From NCBI RefSeq assembly GCF_000518805.1, contig NZ_JAEH01000007.1, positions 89,946-153,945 of the forward strand: DNA of 64,000 bases, in the 5' to 3' direction. The stretch comes from Shewanella waksmanii ATCC BAA-643 (GTDB lineage Bacteria > Pseudomonadota > Gammaproteobacteria > Enterobacterales > Shewanellaceae). How positions within the stretch are numbered: the first letter of the stretch is position 1; each line of letters starts with the position of its first letter. The position numbers and the translations under genes were made by a program. The notes below the pieces were generated by a model. That model had not been told where the DNA came from and searched no databases. It was given only the letters and a program-made list of their open reading frames with translations. Positions 19,473 through 28,382 of the stretch are shown piece after piece.

Positions 19473-21230
19473 ATGAACCCATACCAAGCTCCACTGACTG
19501 AAATGCGCTTTTTATTAGAAAAGGTGTTTGACGCACCAGCCACTTGGGCGCAAACGCCAGCTTTAGCTGAAGCCGTCGACCTTGATACTGCAAGTGCTAT
19601 TTTGGAAGAAGCTGACAAAATCAGCCGAGAGCTAATTCATCCTATAAATAGAGAAGGGGATGAGCAAGGTGTGCGCTTTGAAGATGCTAAGGTGATCACA
19701 CCCGATGGCTATAAACAAGCCTATGACCAGTATGCTGAAGGGGGTTGGGTTGGTCTATGTGGCGATCCTGAGTATGGCGGTATGGGTATGCCTAAAATGC
19801 TTGGCGTACTTGTAGATGAAATGGCTTATAGTGCATGTAACGCCTTTACCTTGTATGGCTCACTCACCGCTGGTGCTGCACTGGCGATCAATGCCCACGC
19901 GACAGCAGAGTTAAAAGAAAAATACTTGCCCAATTTGTACAGTGGCCAATGGGCCGGTGCTATGGATATGACAGAGCCTCAAGCGGGTTCCGATTTACGT
20001 AATATCCGCACTAAAGCCACGCCTAACGACAATGGTAGTTACCATATCACAGGTAGCAAGATATTTATTACTGGTGGCGATCATGATTTAACCGAAAACG
20101 TTATCCATCTGGTGTTAGCAAAACTGCCGGATACCAACGGTATTAGCCTGTTCTTAGTGCCTAAATATAAAGTCGATGACAATGGTAGTATCGGCGCAGC
20201 CAATGGCGTGACTGTGGGCTCAATTGAGCACAAAATGGGCCTCAAAGGTTCTGCAACCTGTGTGATGAACTTTGACGCAGCCGAAGGCTATTTGGTCGGT
20301 AAGCCTAACCGCGGCTTAGTGTGTATGTTCACTATGATGAATTACGAACGCTTAGCAATTGGCATTCAAGGTTTAGGCACCTCGCAAGCAGCGTATCAAA
20401 TGGCTGCCGATTATGCCAAAGAGCGGGTACAAGGTATTGCAGCCGGCGGCTCTCCCACTGGCGCAACGAGCGATCCGATTATCGTCCATGGTGATGTTCG
20501 CCGTATGCTATTAACCATTCGCGCGCTAACTGATGCTGGGCGAGCTTTGTCAGTGTTTACCGGTAAACAACTGGACTTAGCTAAGCATGGAGAAGGTGAG
20601 GTAAAAGCCAAAGCTGCTCGCTACGTAGGCCTACTGACCCCGGTGGCAAAAGCCTTTTTGAGTGACCGAGGATTAGATGCGGCAATCATGGCGCAGCAAG
20701 TGTTTGGTGGCCATGGCTATATTCGTGAAACAGGTATTGAGCAATTGGTCCGTGATACACGTATTGCGCAAATTTACGAAGGCACCAATGGCATTCAAGC
20801 GATTGACTTTTTGGGCCGTAAAACCACTGGCGATAACCTAGTAGCTTTGACTGAATTTAGTGAAGAGTGTCTATCGACATTGGCGCAATTACAATCAGTT
20901 AGCGATAAAGACAAATTGGCACTCAGTCAGCGTTTTGATGCCTTACTTTCAACAGCTAAATATATCAACGCCAACAAATTAAGCGCTCCGGCACTGATCA
21001 ATGCCTGTGCTGTGGATTTCCTCGATGCATTTGGCTACCTCATCTATGGCTATTACAGTGTGTTATTAGCCGACAGAGCCGTAGGCCACGAAGACCAACA
21101 ATTTGCCGATATCAAGTTGGCGGTCGCCAAGTTCTATATGGATAAATTACTGCCTAAAGTAGACTATCATCTTGCTCAAGTGGATGCTGGTGATAGGGCG
21201 ATTATGCAGGTCGACCAAGATTTATTCTGA
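19473..21230 (+). CDS. Acyl-CoA dehydrogenase family protein (long type, with extra C-terminal domain)
   Basis: FAD-dependent enzyme that forms the 2,3-double bond of acyl-CoA. At 585 residues it belongs to the long bacterial class (similar in layout to DmdC/AcdA-type enzymes) with an N-terminal extension and a C-terminal helical domain after residue about 465. MDMTEPQAGSDLRN is the FAD/substrate loop, GSKIFITGGDHD the second signature, and IYEGTNGIQAIDFLGRK carries the catalytic Glu. QVFGGHGYIRETGIEQLVRD is the C-terminal FAD-contact motif. It is monocistronic with a possible PsrA-like operator. Chain-length specificity cannot be read; a methylmercaptopropionyl-CoA role is one alternative. 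Confidence 0.93.
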   Translation: MNPYQAPLTEMRFLLEKVFDAPATWAQTPALAEAVDLDTASAILEEADKISRELIHPINREGDEQGVRFEDAKVITPDGYKQAYDQYAEGGWVGLCGDPEYGGMGMPKMLGVLVDEMAYSACNAFTLYGSLTAGAALAINAHATAELKEKYLPNLYSGQWAGAMDMTEPQAGSDLRNIRTKATPNDNGSYHITGSKIFITGGDHDLTENVIHLVLAKLPDTNGISLFLVPKYKVDDNGSIGAANGVTVGSIEHKMGLKGSATCVMNFDAAEGYLVGKPNRGLVCMFTMMNYERLAIGIQGLGTSQAAYQMAADYAKERVQGIAAGGSPTGATSDPIIVHGDVRRMLLTIRALTDAGRALSVFTGKQLDLAKHGEGEVKAKAARYVGLLTPVAKAFLSDRGLDAAIMAQQVFGGHGYIRETGIEQLVRDTRIAQIYEGTNGIQAIDFLGRKTTGDNLVALTEFSEECLSTLAQLQSVSDKDKLALSQRFDALLSTAKYINANKLSAPALINACAVDFLDAFGYLIYGYYSVLLADRAVGHEDQQFADIKLAVAKFYMDKLLPKVDYHLAQVDAGDRAIMQVDQDLF

Positions 21231-21248
21231 TAGGCATTGGTTTTAATG

Positions 21249-21282
21249 AAAAGCCACAGCATAAAGTGCTGTGGCTTTTTTT
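21249..21282. terminator. Bidirectional terminator between acyl-CoA dehydrogenase and dacB
   Basis: AAAAGCCACAGCA, 5-base loop, TGCTGTGGCTTTTT: serves the two convergent genes. Confidence 0.93.
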
Positions 21283-21285
21283 GTC

Positions 21286-22710
21286 CTATTGATTGCTAGG
21301 CGGTTGGCTTCTATCGAGCAAACTTTGCAAAAACAACGCATTGAAAGGGGCTAACTGTTGTTCTTTCTCATTAGGACTTAAACCATTTTCTAGTATGACA
21401 AACAGCGTATCAGCGAAGCGCTTTGTATGAATAAAACCTGCCAAATTATCCACCCCTTGCATTGAGCCCGTTTTGGCGGCAACAGCACCAGCTAGGGGAG
21501 CTTGGGTGTACAGCGATTTATATCTCAACGTACCACTCTTACCCGATATCGGTAAAAGCTCACGTAAGTATTTGAATTTTGGCTCTGTATGGATCAGCGT
21601 TAAAACTTGCGCTAGTTGATTAGCCGTTATTAGGTTGTAACGTGACAAGCCTGAACCATCCGCGATTTGCGCGTGTTTAATGTCGACACCAAGATCGGTT
21701 AAAGCCGATGCCATCGCTTGGGCGCCATTATTGAAATTTCCTTGACGTTGATAAAAACGTTGTCCAAGTTGCTTAAACAGACTGTCAGCAATGAGGTTAT
21801 CAGAATCTTCCAGCATTGTTTTGAGTAGTGCGGTTAATTTTTGCGAGCGATGTTCAGCAATCAGGAACAGATCAGCTGGCGAGCGCTCTATTACGTAAAC
21901 ACCTTTAGCCACTGAAATTTGACTGTGGCTCAGTAGGCTAGATAAGGTTTTTTGCGCGTACAGTCCGGGATCAGATACTGCAATCGCTAGGGGTAATGTT
22001 TTGTTGTCCGCATGACAACCACTGATGTGATAATGATTCTCAGGCAAGCGTTTTAGATCTAAATGGCAAAATGTTTTGTCGCGGGTTTTATCAAATGTAG
22101 CGGACGTTGTAATCACTGCTGGTAGATAGTTAGGGTACACGACTCTGCTTTGCTTACTGGCCAGCTTGGGCTTTAACTGTGCCTTGATACAGTTTTGGTT
22201 TATTACAAAGTCAGAGACAGGCGCCGCATAACAGATCCCAAGGTCGTCCCACACCCAACCGTTTGCTTGGGTTTGGCTACTGTTATTGCCGACAAGATAA
22301 ACTGCGCCATCAACATGTTCAACGCCATGTTGTTTAAGTTGTAATAGTAAACTGCGGATCTCATCACTGGATAGGGTCGGATCGCCATTGAACTCTATGA
22401 ACAGATCGCCCTGTAAATGCCCGTGAACGATTGGGCTTGCCGCTTTAAGCTGAGTTTGGAAACTAAAATCCGGGCCTAATAGATAACTTGCAGTGACTGC
22501 GGTTAACAATTTTTGAGTACTGGCAGGTAACATCAGCGTATCGGCGTTCTGTTCAAAAATTAGCTTGCCGCTAGCCAAGTCTGTTGCTGTTATGGCGATT
22601 TGTGAATGGGGCGGTTGAATAACCTTTAGCACATTAGCCATGTAATCTGCGGCCAGCGCACTCTGTGAGGCGCCCCAAAGTATTGCTAATGTTGTTAGCC
22701 GTTTTAGCAT
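21286..22710 (-). CDS. dacB: D-alanyl-D-alanine carboxypeptidase/endopeptidase (PBP4)
   Basis: Periplasmic class C penicillin-binding protein trimming and cleaving peptidoglycan cross-links. There is a signal peptide (residues 1-20, LTTLAILWGASQSALAA). The three active-site motifs are present: SxxK in LPASTQKLLTAV, SxN in LEDSDNLIADS, and KTG in AAKTGSMQGVDN. The large domain II insertion after the SxxK motif and the 474-residue length match DacB. It runs convergently with the acyl-CoA dehydrogenase gene; a 58-codon membrane-protein gene lies just upstream in the same orientation. Confidence 0.95.
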   Translation of the reverse strand: MLKRLTTLAILWGASQSALAADYMANVLKVIQPPHSQIAITATDLASGKLIFEQNADTLMLPASTQKLLTAVTASYLLGPDFSFQTQLKAASPIVHGHLQGDLFIEFNGDPTLSSDEIRSLLLQLKQHGVEHVDGAVYLVGNNSSQTQANGWVWDDLGICYAAPVSDFVINQNCIKAQLKPKLASKQSRVVYPNYLPAVITTSATFDKTRDKTFCHLDLKRLPENHYHISGCHADNKTLPLAIAVSDPGLYAQKTLSSLLSHSQISVAKGVYVIERSPADLFLIAEHRSQKLTALLKTMLEDSDNLIADSLFKQLGQRFYQRQGNFNNGAQAMASALTDLGVDIKHAQIADGSGLSRYNLITANQLAQVLTLIHTEPKFKYLRELLPISGKSGTLRYKSLYTQAPLAGAVAAKTGSMQGVDNLAGFIHTKRFADTLFVILENGLSPNEKEQQLAPFNALFLQSLLDRSQPPSNQ

Positions 22711-22795
22711 GGATAGTAATTATGACGGTATGATGCCAAGCATTATGTCGAGCCTAGCGATTAAGTTCAAACCCTATACCTGAGTAAATAGGCTT

Positions 22796-22972
22796 TTATT
22801 GAGGATCGCTTGGTTCATCCTTTTCCATAAGGCGATATAGTTTGATGGTCACAAAGGTCACTAAGCCAAAAAATAGTGGTAACACCAATAATCCAAGTTC
22901 AGCTTTAAAGTGAAAAATTAACCAAGCCGCGAGCAGGGTACCAGCAAGAGTAAGTAGCAGTTTTATATTCAT
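22796..22972 (-). CDS. Small membrane protein (58 residues), unknown function
   Basis: The minus strand encodes MNIKLLLTLAGTLLAAWLIF at its start and ends EKDEPSDPQ. It has two hydrophobic helices (about residues 3-20 and 25-44), the second followed by a KLYR positive stop-transfer signal and an acidic tail. The composition is that of an inner-membrane protein and the frame is free of rare interruptions. It is 85 bases upstream of dacB on the same strand, so the two may be cotranscribed. The ribosome site is weak. I do not recognise the family. Confidence 0.6.
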   Translation of the reverse strand: MNIKLLLTLAGTLLAAWLIFHFKAELGLLVLPLFFGLVTFVTIKLYRLMEKDEPSDPQ

Positions 22973-23198
22973 TAGGGTAAGGCAAGTATCTAAGTTTCTA
23001 TATTGCTAATCTAACAGGTATAGCCTGCGGTTAACGTGAGGATGTTAGAATTTTCAAACAAAATTATTCGCTCTTGTTCAATTGGTTACAATTAAGTCAA
23101 ATTGATGGGCACTGTTAACCAATTTAACAGAAAAACCTTGCCCAATCGCCGTTAAATCGGTAGTTTCTTAAGCCTTATAAAGAAAGCACGGGATTGCT

Positions 23199-23531
23199 AT
23201 GCCACACATACGGATGAGAGGGCTACCAGAACATATAGTCGCTCAGCTAAGTCAGACCTTATTAAAAGATTTAGCCAGTGTTACCCAGATAAAACCTGAC
23301 GCTTTTACGTTAGATTGGGTGCCAAGTATCAGTTACCGTGGCGGGAATATTGACATATCAGTCGTACAGGTCGAAGTCCTGTGGTTTCCAAAAGCACCCG
23401 AAATCCAAGACGAAGTAGAGCGAACGATTCGCAAACAATTATTGACTGTCTACAGCCAGGCTACTCATATTGCCATTTTGTTTACCGCACTTGAACCACG
23501 CGGCTACTATCGTAATGGGACCCATTTTTAA
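23199..23531 (+). CDS. DUF1904 family protein
   Basis: 110 residues beginning MPHIRMRGLPEHIVAQLS and ending in ALEPRGYYRNGTHF, the pattern of DUF1904, a small family with a tautomerase/MIF-like fold and N-terminal Pro after Met. Pro2 is present, as in 4-oxalocrotonate tautomerase relatives, but catalytic activity is not established. The stop abuts the pssA ribosome site, so translation is likely coupled with pssA. Confidence 0.82.
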   Translation: MPHIRMRGLPEHIVAQLSQTLLKDLASVTQIKPDAFTLDWVPSISYRGGNIDISVVQVEVLWFPKAPEIQDEVERTIRKQLLTVYSQATHIAILFTALEPRGYYRNGTHF

Positions 23532-23542
23532 AGGAGGATACC

Positions 23543-24856
23543 TTGCTGGATAAGCTTGGTGGAATAGCATTATCACCTGACGCTTTACGCTGGTTACACA
23601 CCCCAGAAAAGCTTAAGTCAGAGTTGATCTCGCAAATCAATGCAGCAAAGCATTCTATTTATATTGCGGCACTTTATTTAGAAGATGATGAAGCGGGTAG
23701 AGAAGTTTTAAAGGCCCTCATCGATGCCAAAAACCGTAATCCGCAGTTAGACGTAAAAGTACTGGTAGATTTTCATCGTGCTAGACGCGGCCTGATCGGT
23801 CATAAAGGCGATAGTGGCAACTACTTAATGTACCGTAAAGCGAATGCAGAGACCGAGAACCCTATCGATATTTTAGGTGTACCGGTTAAGTCTCGCGAAT
23901 TTATGGGCGTGTTGCACTTAAAAGGTTTTGTGATTGATGACACAGTGATCTATAGCGGTGCCAGCATTAACGACATCTATCTGCATCAAAATGAAAAATA
24001 TCGTTTTGATCGTTATCATGTCATTGAATCGGCTGAGCTTGCTAGAAGTATGCGGCAGATGATCAAAACCTATTTGGTTGACGATATTGCCGTTTGCTCT
24101 TTATCACAAGATAAAGACTGTGAAACGTTACCAGAGAAAAATGATGTTCGCAGCTTAAAGCTACGTTTAGGTAAAGCGCAATACAAATTCGAATCAACCA
24201 GTATTGGTAACCGTGTCACGCCCATTGTGGGTCTTGGGCGTAAGAAGAACAAACTCAATAAGTTAGTGGTTGATATGGTATCGCAATCACGTCAACACTT
24301 ATTTATTTGCACTCCTTATTTTAATCCGCCTTACATTTTAGCAAGAGCACTCGCTAAGCATTTACGAGACGGTAAGCGCATTGATATTGTGGTAGGCGAT
24401 AAAACCTCGAATGACTTTTATATTCCACCAGAAGAAGAGTTTTCTACTATTGGTGCTTTGCCTTATATGTATGAGCAATCGTTACGTAAATTTGCTAAAA
24501 GGCAGCAATGGGCAATTGAAAGTGGCCAGCTTAATATACATTTGTGGAAACATGGCCGAAATAGCTATCATTTAAAAGGGATTAGTGCTGACAGCAAGCA
24601 GCATCTAATCACCGGGAGTAATCTCAACCCTCGCGCGTGGGCACTAGATTTAGAAAACGGCCTATTATTGCAAGATGAATGCGGTGCCTGGAAAGACAGT
24701 TTTGAGCAAGAGCAGCAACATATACTCGAGCATACTGAACGTTTGTACCATTATAGTCAGATAGAGACGTTAACCAACTATCCGGCACCAGTTCGTAAAA
24801 TCATGACCCGAATCCGGCGTTTAAAAGCCGATTTCTTGCTCCGGAGGATCCTATAG
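23543..24856 (+). CDS. pssA: CDP-diacylglycerol--serine O-phosphatidyltransferase, PLD type
   Basis: Makes phosphatidylserine, precursor of phosphatidylethanolamine. The protein has 437 residues, similar to the E. coli PssA of the phospholipase-D superfamily. The two HKD motifs are visible: HLKGFVIDDTVIYSGAS around residues 130-147 and YHLKGISADSKQHLITGSN near residue 340, each with the His-x-Lys pair; the second lacks the strict Asp spacing as in known PssA. The start is TTG, but AAGGAGG at 23531-23537 fits it well, and no ATG or GTG is available nearby. The positively charged C-terminus would favour membrane association. Confidence 0.95.
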   Translation: MLDKLGGIALSPDALRWLHTPEKLKSELISQINAAKHSIYIAALYLEDDEAGREVLKALIDAKNRNPQLDVKVLVDFHRARRGLIGHKGDSGNYLMYRKANAETENPIDILGVPVKSREFMGVLHLKGFVIDDTVIYSGASINDIYLHQNEKYRFDRYHVIESAELARSMRQMIKTYLVDDIAVCSLSQDKDCETLPEKNDVRSLKLRLGKAQYKFESTSIGNRVTPIVGLGRKKNKLNKLVVDMVSQSRQHLFICTPYFNPPYILARALAKHLRDGKRIDIVVGDKTSNDFYIPPEEEFSTIGALPYMYEQSLRKFAKRQQWAIESGQLNIHLWKHGRNSYHLKGISADSKQHLITGSNLNPRAWALDLENGLLLQDECGAWKDSFEQEQQHILEHTERLYHYSQIETLTNYPAPVRKIMTRIRRLKADFLLRRIL

Positions 24857-24866
24857 TTGCAATTTA

Positions 24867-24900
24867 ATAAGGTGGTAAAGGGAATCCTTTGCCACCTTAT
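24867..24900 (+). terminator. Hairpin after pssA
   Basis: ATAAGGTGGTAAAGG, GAAT loop, CCTTTGCCACCTTAT: a 15-bp stem with one G-T pair. No T-run follows the stem, so termination may be partial. It lies within the upstream extension of the next frame and argues against that extension being translated. Confidence 0.6.
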
Positions 24901-24964
24901 CGATTCAAGCATCGTATACTTAACAACACACCGCCATCTAACGTTCTTATCAATCGGAATCTCT

Positions 24965-25708
24965 ATGTCGCTGCCGCAACACGCTGTGCATCGTTTGTAC
25001 CAATATCGAAAAGCCATATCTAGTCGCCCTTACATGGCGCGGGGTAAGAACTTAGTGCGTTGTGAGCTTTGTCTATTGGCGCAAAAGTTCTGTACCTGTC
25101 ACGCTAGAAAGGTGCTTGATTCAAAGGTCAGTTTTTTACTGATTATGTACGACGATGAAGTGCTTAAACCCAGTAACTCAGGCCGCTTAATCGCAGACTT
25201 AATCGAAGATACCCATGCCTATATTTGGTCCCGAACCCATGTGAATCGTAAAGTGCTGCAATTGCTTAGCGATCCGCAATACCAACCCTATCTGATATTT
25301 CCCAGTGAATATGCCGAGAAAAGCCAACAGGTCGTAACTGAAATTCAGCCCCATGCTGATTCAGATAAAAGGCCGCTGTTTGTTTTACTTGATGGAAGTT
25401 GGCGCGAGGCAATTAAAATGTTTCGTAAATCGCCTTATCTTCATCAGCTTCCTATGCTTTCATTTACGCCAGAATCCGTGGCAACCTATGGGTTACGTAA
25501 AGGCAGTCGCGACTTTCAGCTCGGGACCGCTGAAGTGGCCAGCTTAGCACTGGGGGCAGCAGGAGAGATTAACAATCTACAGGCCCTTAGTGCTTGGTTT
25601 GACTTATTTATTCAATCGTCTCTATTTAGCCGCAGCCGTAAGAGTACTCACGACACATCGATATTAGATGAGTTAGAGCAGCAATTTGTCGTTAGCGCCC
25701 AGCTGTAG
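24965..25708 (+). CDS. tapT: DTW-domain tRNA-uridine aminocarboxypropyltransferase
   Basis: Members of the DTW family (E. coli TapT/YfiP) add the acp group to U47 of tRNA using SAM. A four-Cys zinc-like site is formed by CELCLLAQKFCTCH. The DTW-type motif appears as LLDGSWREAIKMFRKSPYL, and TYGLRKGSRDFQLGTAEV is the downstream family block. The frame is open from 24857 but that part covers a strong hairpin; the ATG at 24965 gives 247 residues, in the family range. The ribosome site (CGGAATC) is modest. The Cys cluster and DxSW motif make the family assignment firm; the exact modified base is inferred from the family. Confidence 0.85.
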   Translation: MSLPQHAVHRLYQYRKAISSRPYMARGKNLVRCELCLLAQKFCTCHARKVLDSKVSFLLIMYDDEVLKPSNSGRLIADLIEDTHAYIWSRTHVNRKVLQLLSDPQYQPYLIFPSEYAEKSQQVVTEIQPHADSDKRPLFVLLDGSWREAIKMFRKSPYLHQLPMLSFTPESVATYGLRKGSRDFQLGTAEVASLALGAAGEINNLQALSAWFDLFIQSSLFSRSRKSTHDTSILDELEQQFVVSAQL

Positions 25709-25845
25709 ACACACCAACCACATCGTGACAATCTCTTTAGAATCGGTAGCTCCCGTGAGGATTGATATAAAATTTACATGGCTTGTTGTAGCGCTCGGTG
25801 CCTAGGTTCAGTGATCAATTTACCAGAATAGGACTAGACAATAAG

Positions 25846-25874
25846 TTGGCAAAATACTGCAGTAGTGGTTATAT
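25846..25874 (+). promoter_or_regulatory. Sigma-70-type promoter for the small gene at 25923
   Basis: TTGGCA, 17-base spacer, TTATAT, giving a predicted start near 25882, about 40 bases before the ATG. Confidence 0.55.
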
Positions 25875-25922
25875 TGAATAGAACAGCCATTTAATTTGCA
25901 TAACTAGTGATGCTGAGGAGCG

Positions 25923-26192
25923 ATGAGCGTGATACTAAAACCACTCAAGCATGCTTTTAAGCGTCCATTTAACAGATGGTCTTATGTGATAGGTCTGGTG
26001 ATACTAACCCATAGCGTGTCCGTATCAATTAATAGCGATAAGCTAGATCATCGTCTGTCCAATAAGTCCGAGGCAGCAGGCAAACTAGAAATAGCCGCAT
26101 TCAATCGCTATCAAGTCAGTAAAGTCTGTAAAGAGAATCGTTGGGAGTTTTGCCAAACCTGGCGAGATTACCGTTATCGGCTCGTGGCTTAG
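25923..26192 (+). CDS. Small membrane-anchored hypothetical protein (89 residues)
   Basis: A basic N-terminus (KHAFKRPFNRW) precedes one hydrophobic stretch (about residues 19-36), then a mainly polar tail with a Cys pair, VCKENRWEFCQTW. Topology would be a single-pass inner-membrane protein with the tail in the periplasm, where the two Cys could pair. The start is supported by GAGGAG directly upstream and by a good promoter at 25846; a terminator follows. No family recognised. Confidence 0.6.
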   Translation: MSVILKPLKHAFKRPFNRWSYVIGLVILTHSVSVSINSDKLDHRLSNKSEAAGKLEIAAFNRYQVSKVCKENRWEFCQTWRDYRYRLVA

Positions 26193-26241
26193 CCTAACAG
26201 CTTCAACTTAATGTCGAAATTTAAGACGGTAAGCGTGACCC

Positions 26242-26263
26242 AAAGGGGCTATCAGCCCCTTTT
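26242..26263. terminator. Bidirectional terminator before hmgA end
   Basis: AAAGGGGCT, 3-base loop, AGCCCCTTTT; stands between convergent genes. Confidence 0.85.
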
Positions 26264-26282
26264 GTCGTTTTAGACCTTTCTA

Positions 26283-27575
26283 TTAAGCCTTAAACAGTTT
26301 ACGTATTCCTTGCCAACAGTCGCTGTAATTAGGCTGGCGGGTTTCACCATTAAGCGCATAGTGAGTAGGCTCGATAATATAACGAGACTCAAACATAAAG
26401 GCGAGGGTGTTTTCATATCGCTGTGGGGCCAACTCAGCATTAGAGGCTTTATCAAATACATCGGCTTCAGGACCATGAGGTGACATGCAATTGTGTAAAC
26501 TAGCACCTCCTGGCACAAATCCATGCTCCTTCGCGTCATATACACCTTCAATGAGTCCCATAAACTCACTCATCATATTTCTATGATAGTAGGGCGGTCT
26601 GAAGGTGTTCTCTGCAACCATCCATCGCGGCGGAAAAATAACAAAATCGATATTTGCTACACCTGGTGTACCAGACGGCGAGGTTAAAACGGTGAATATC
26701 GATGGATCAGGATGATCGAAACTGACGGTATTCATCACATTAAAACGGGAAAGGTCATACTTGTAAGGTGCGCTGTTTCCTGTCCAAGCCACAACATCCA
26801 ACGGTGAGTGGTTCAAATCACAACGAAATAGATTACCAGCAAATTTTGTTACCAGTTCAAAGTAACCCTCACGGTCTTCAAAAGCCGCAACTGGGTATTG
26901 GAAGTCTCTATCATTAGCATAACCATTAGCGCCAACGGGTCCACGTTCAGCTAAAACGTAGGGGTGACCATAATTTTCACAAATATAGCCACGTGCATGT
27001 TCGCTTAATAGTTCAACTGAAAACTTAATTCCTCTTGGAATTACCGCTATTTCGCCTTTTGATAGTGACAGTTTACCGCATTCGGTGTGAAGAATGAGCT
27101 CGCCCAATTCTGGGACGAATAACAGCTCGCCATCGGCATTACAAAAATAGCGATCTGTCATAGAGCGATTAGCGGCGTAAATATGGATACCAATCCCGGC
27201 TTGCCCAGTTACGCTACCATTAGCAGCCATCGTCACTAGCCCATCAACAAAATCTGTATTTTCAGTAGGTAAGGGAACAGGATCCCAACGCAACATGGTA
27301 GGCGGTGGGGTCGCTTCAGTAATTGGCGCGCTGCGAAGTAAACCATTATCTATTTGCTGATATTCTCCCTGTACCACAGATGGACGGATTCGATAGAACC
27401 AGTTACGACGATTATCCGCTCTTGGGGCTGTAAAGGCGGTAACATTAAATTGTTCAGCATATAAATCGTATTTGACCTTTTGCGGACTAAACTGACCAAT
27501 TGGTAGTGCTCCAGGCAGTGCTTCGGTTTCAAACTCATTGCCAAAGCCTGTCATGTATTCGATATTGCCTGCCAT
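26283..27575 (-). CDS. hmgA: Homogentisate 1,2-dioxygenase
   Basis: Non-haem Fe(II) ring-cleavage enzyme of tyrosine/phenylalanine catabolism (homogentisate to maleylacetoacetate). 430 residues, standard. [19 protein letters not shown] is the family N-terminus. The iron ligands are in [18 protein letters not shown] (His and Glu) and [11 protein letters not shown] (His). The partner genes maiA, fahA and hpd are not in the window, and the gene ends in a terminator, so it is a single-gene unit here. The ATG is preceded by GAGG. A MarR-type gene is divergent with a palindrome between, indicating repression by that regulator. In related bacteria, loss of HmgA causes pyomelanin formation. Confidence 0.97.
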   Translation of the reverse strand: MAGNIEYMTGFGNEFETEALPGALPIGQFSPQKVKYDLYAEQFNVTAFTAPRADNRRNWFYRIRPSVVQGEYQQIDNGLLRSAPITEATPPPTMLRWDPVPLPTENTDFVDGLVTMAANGSVTGQAGIGIHIYAANRSMTDRYFCNADGELLFVPELGELILHTECGKLSLSKGEIAVIPRGIKFSVELLSEHARGYICENYGHPYVLAERGPVGANGYANDRDFQYPVAAFEDREGYFELVTKFAGNLFRCDLNHSPLDVVAWTGNSAPYKYDLSRFNVMNTVSFDHPDPSIFTVLTSPSGTPGVANIDFVIFPPRWMVAENTFRPPYYHRNMMSEFMGLIEGVYDAKEHGFVPGGASLHNCMSPHGPEADVFDKASNAELAPQRYENTLAFMFESRYIIEPTHYALNGETRQPNYSDCWQGIRKLFKA

Positions 27576-27629
27576 TGCCTCATCCTCTTATGCCGTTACA
27601 GTGCTAATTGTTTGTGTTATGCTTTAAAA

Positions 27630-27649
27630 CTACTCTCACGTGAGAATAG
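27630..27649. promoter_or_regulatory. Palindromic operator between hmgA and the MarR gene
   Basis: A 20-base inverted repeat with a single mismatched pair, CTA-C-TCTCACGTGAGA-A-TAG, whose central 12 bases are a perfect palindrome. It lies 55 bases before hmgA and 150 before the divergent regulator. Size and symmetry fit a MarR dimer. Confidence 0.62.
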
Positions 27650-27798
27650 ATTCAAGTCAGAGCCGACAAAAGCAACAGGAAATAGGCCCTAGCGGCTGGC
27701 AAGATATACGCCCACAGTGGCAGCTAAACTTTACAAACGCCTTTGCAGACAACGAATGCTTTCGATGCGCTTAAGTAAACAACGAGAATAGACAATTT

Positions 27799-28284
27799 AT
27801 GGATAACAATCTCCCACCGCTTAGCGCTGCAAACATCCAACTGTCTTTGGCAGAGTTTCTGCCTTATAAACTAGCAAAATTAAGCCATCAGATAAGTGAT
27901 AGCCTCGCTAAGCAATATCAACAACAATTAGGCTTATCGGTGCCGGAGTGGCGAATATTGGTGCATGTGGCCGATATGGCAGCCCGCACAAGTAGTTATG
28001 TCAGTGGTAAACAGATCACTCAAGCAGCATCTTTAGACAAGTCTACCGCGTCTAGGGCGGTACAATCGCTTGTGAACAAAGCTTATTTGATAAAACATCG
28101 AGATCCGGCCGATAAACGTTCGGCGTTGCTATCATTAACGATAGAAGGAGAAAGGCTGGTACAAACCATTATGCCGCTAGCCATAGAATGGCAACAGGCA
28201 TTACTGCAAGGACTAAGCTCGAAGCAATTGGAAGATTTTAATCAAGTGTTAGATATCCTGAGCCAGAAACTCAATGATATCTAA
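27799..28284 (+). CDS. MarR-family transcriptional regulator, probable homogentisate-pathway repressor
   Basis: 161 residues with a winged helix-turn-helix. GKQITQAASLDKSTASRAVQ (about residues 71-90) is the recognition helix region, and LIKHRDPADKRSALLSLT is the beta-wing with the conserved Asp-Arg. An N-terminal dimerisation helix and C-terminal helices flank it. Its divergent position to hmgA and the palindrome between them suggest it controls hmgA and itself, with homogentisate or a related aromatic acid as ligand; this is inference from context. Confidence 0.88.
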   Translation: MDNNLPPLSAANIQLSLAEFLPYKLAKLSHQISDSLAKQYQQQLGLSVPEWRILVHVADMAARTSSYVSGKQITQAASLDKSTASRAVQSLVNKAYLIKHRDPADKRSALLSLTIEGERLVQTIMPLAIEWQQALLQGLSSKQLEDFNQVLDILSQKLNDI

Positions 28285-28307
28285 CATTCATTAGCCATGT
28301 AACGCTA

Positions 28308-28382
28308 TTACTTTTTTGGTGTCGCCATTACCAATACAACGGCACACACGATAATTGTTCCAATAACAATAATACTATTCAT
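28308..28382 (-). CDS. Very small membrane peptide (24 residues), overlapping the gene above it
   Basis: Encodes MNSIIVIGTIIVCAVVLVMA then TPKK: a single hydrophobic helix with a short basic tail. Its ATG overlaps the stop of the preceding 59-residue gene (TAATG), the usual sign of coupled translation. Such length is below gene-finder limits, so the evidence is the coupling and the clean hydrophobic composition. It converges with the MarR gene with a 23-base gap. Confidence 0.45.
   Translation of the reverse strand: MNSIIVIGTIIVCAVVLVMATPKK

Noticed and set aside
24857..24964. Upstream extension of the DTW-domain gene
   Set aside because: It runs through a 15-bp hairpin directly after pssA and encodes no conserved sequence; the ATG at 24965 is preferred.
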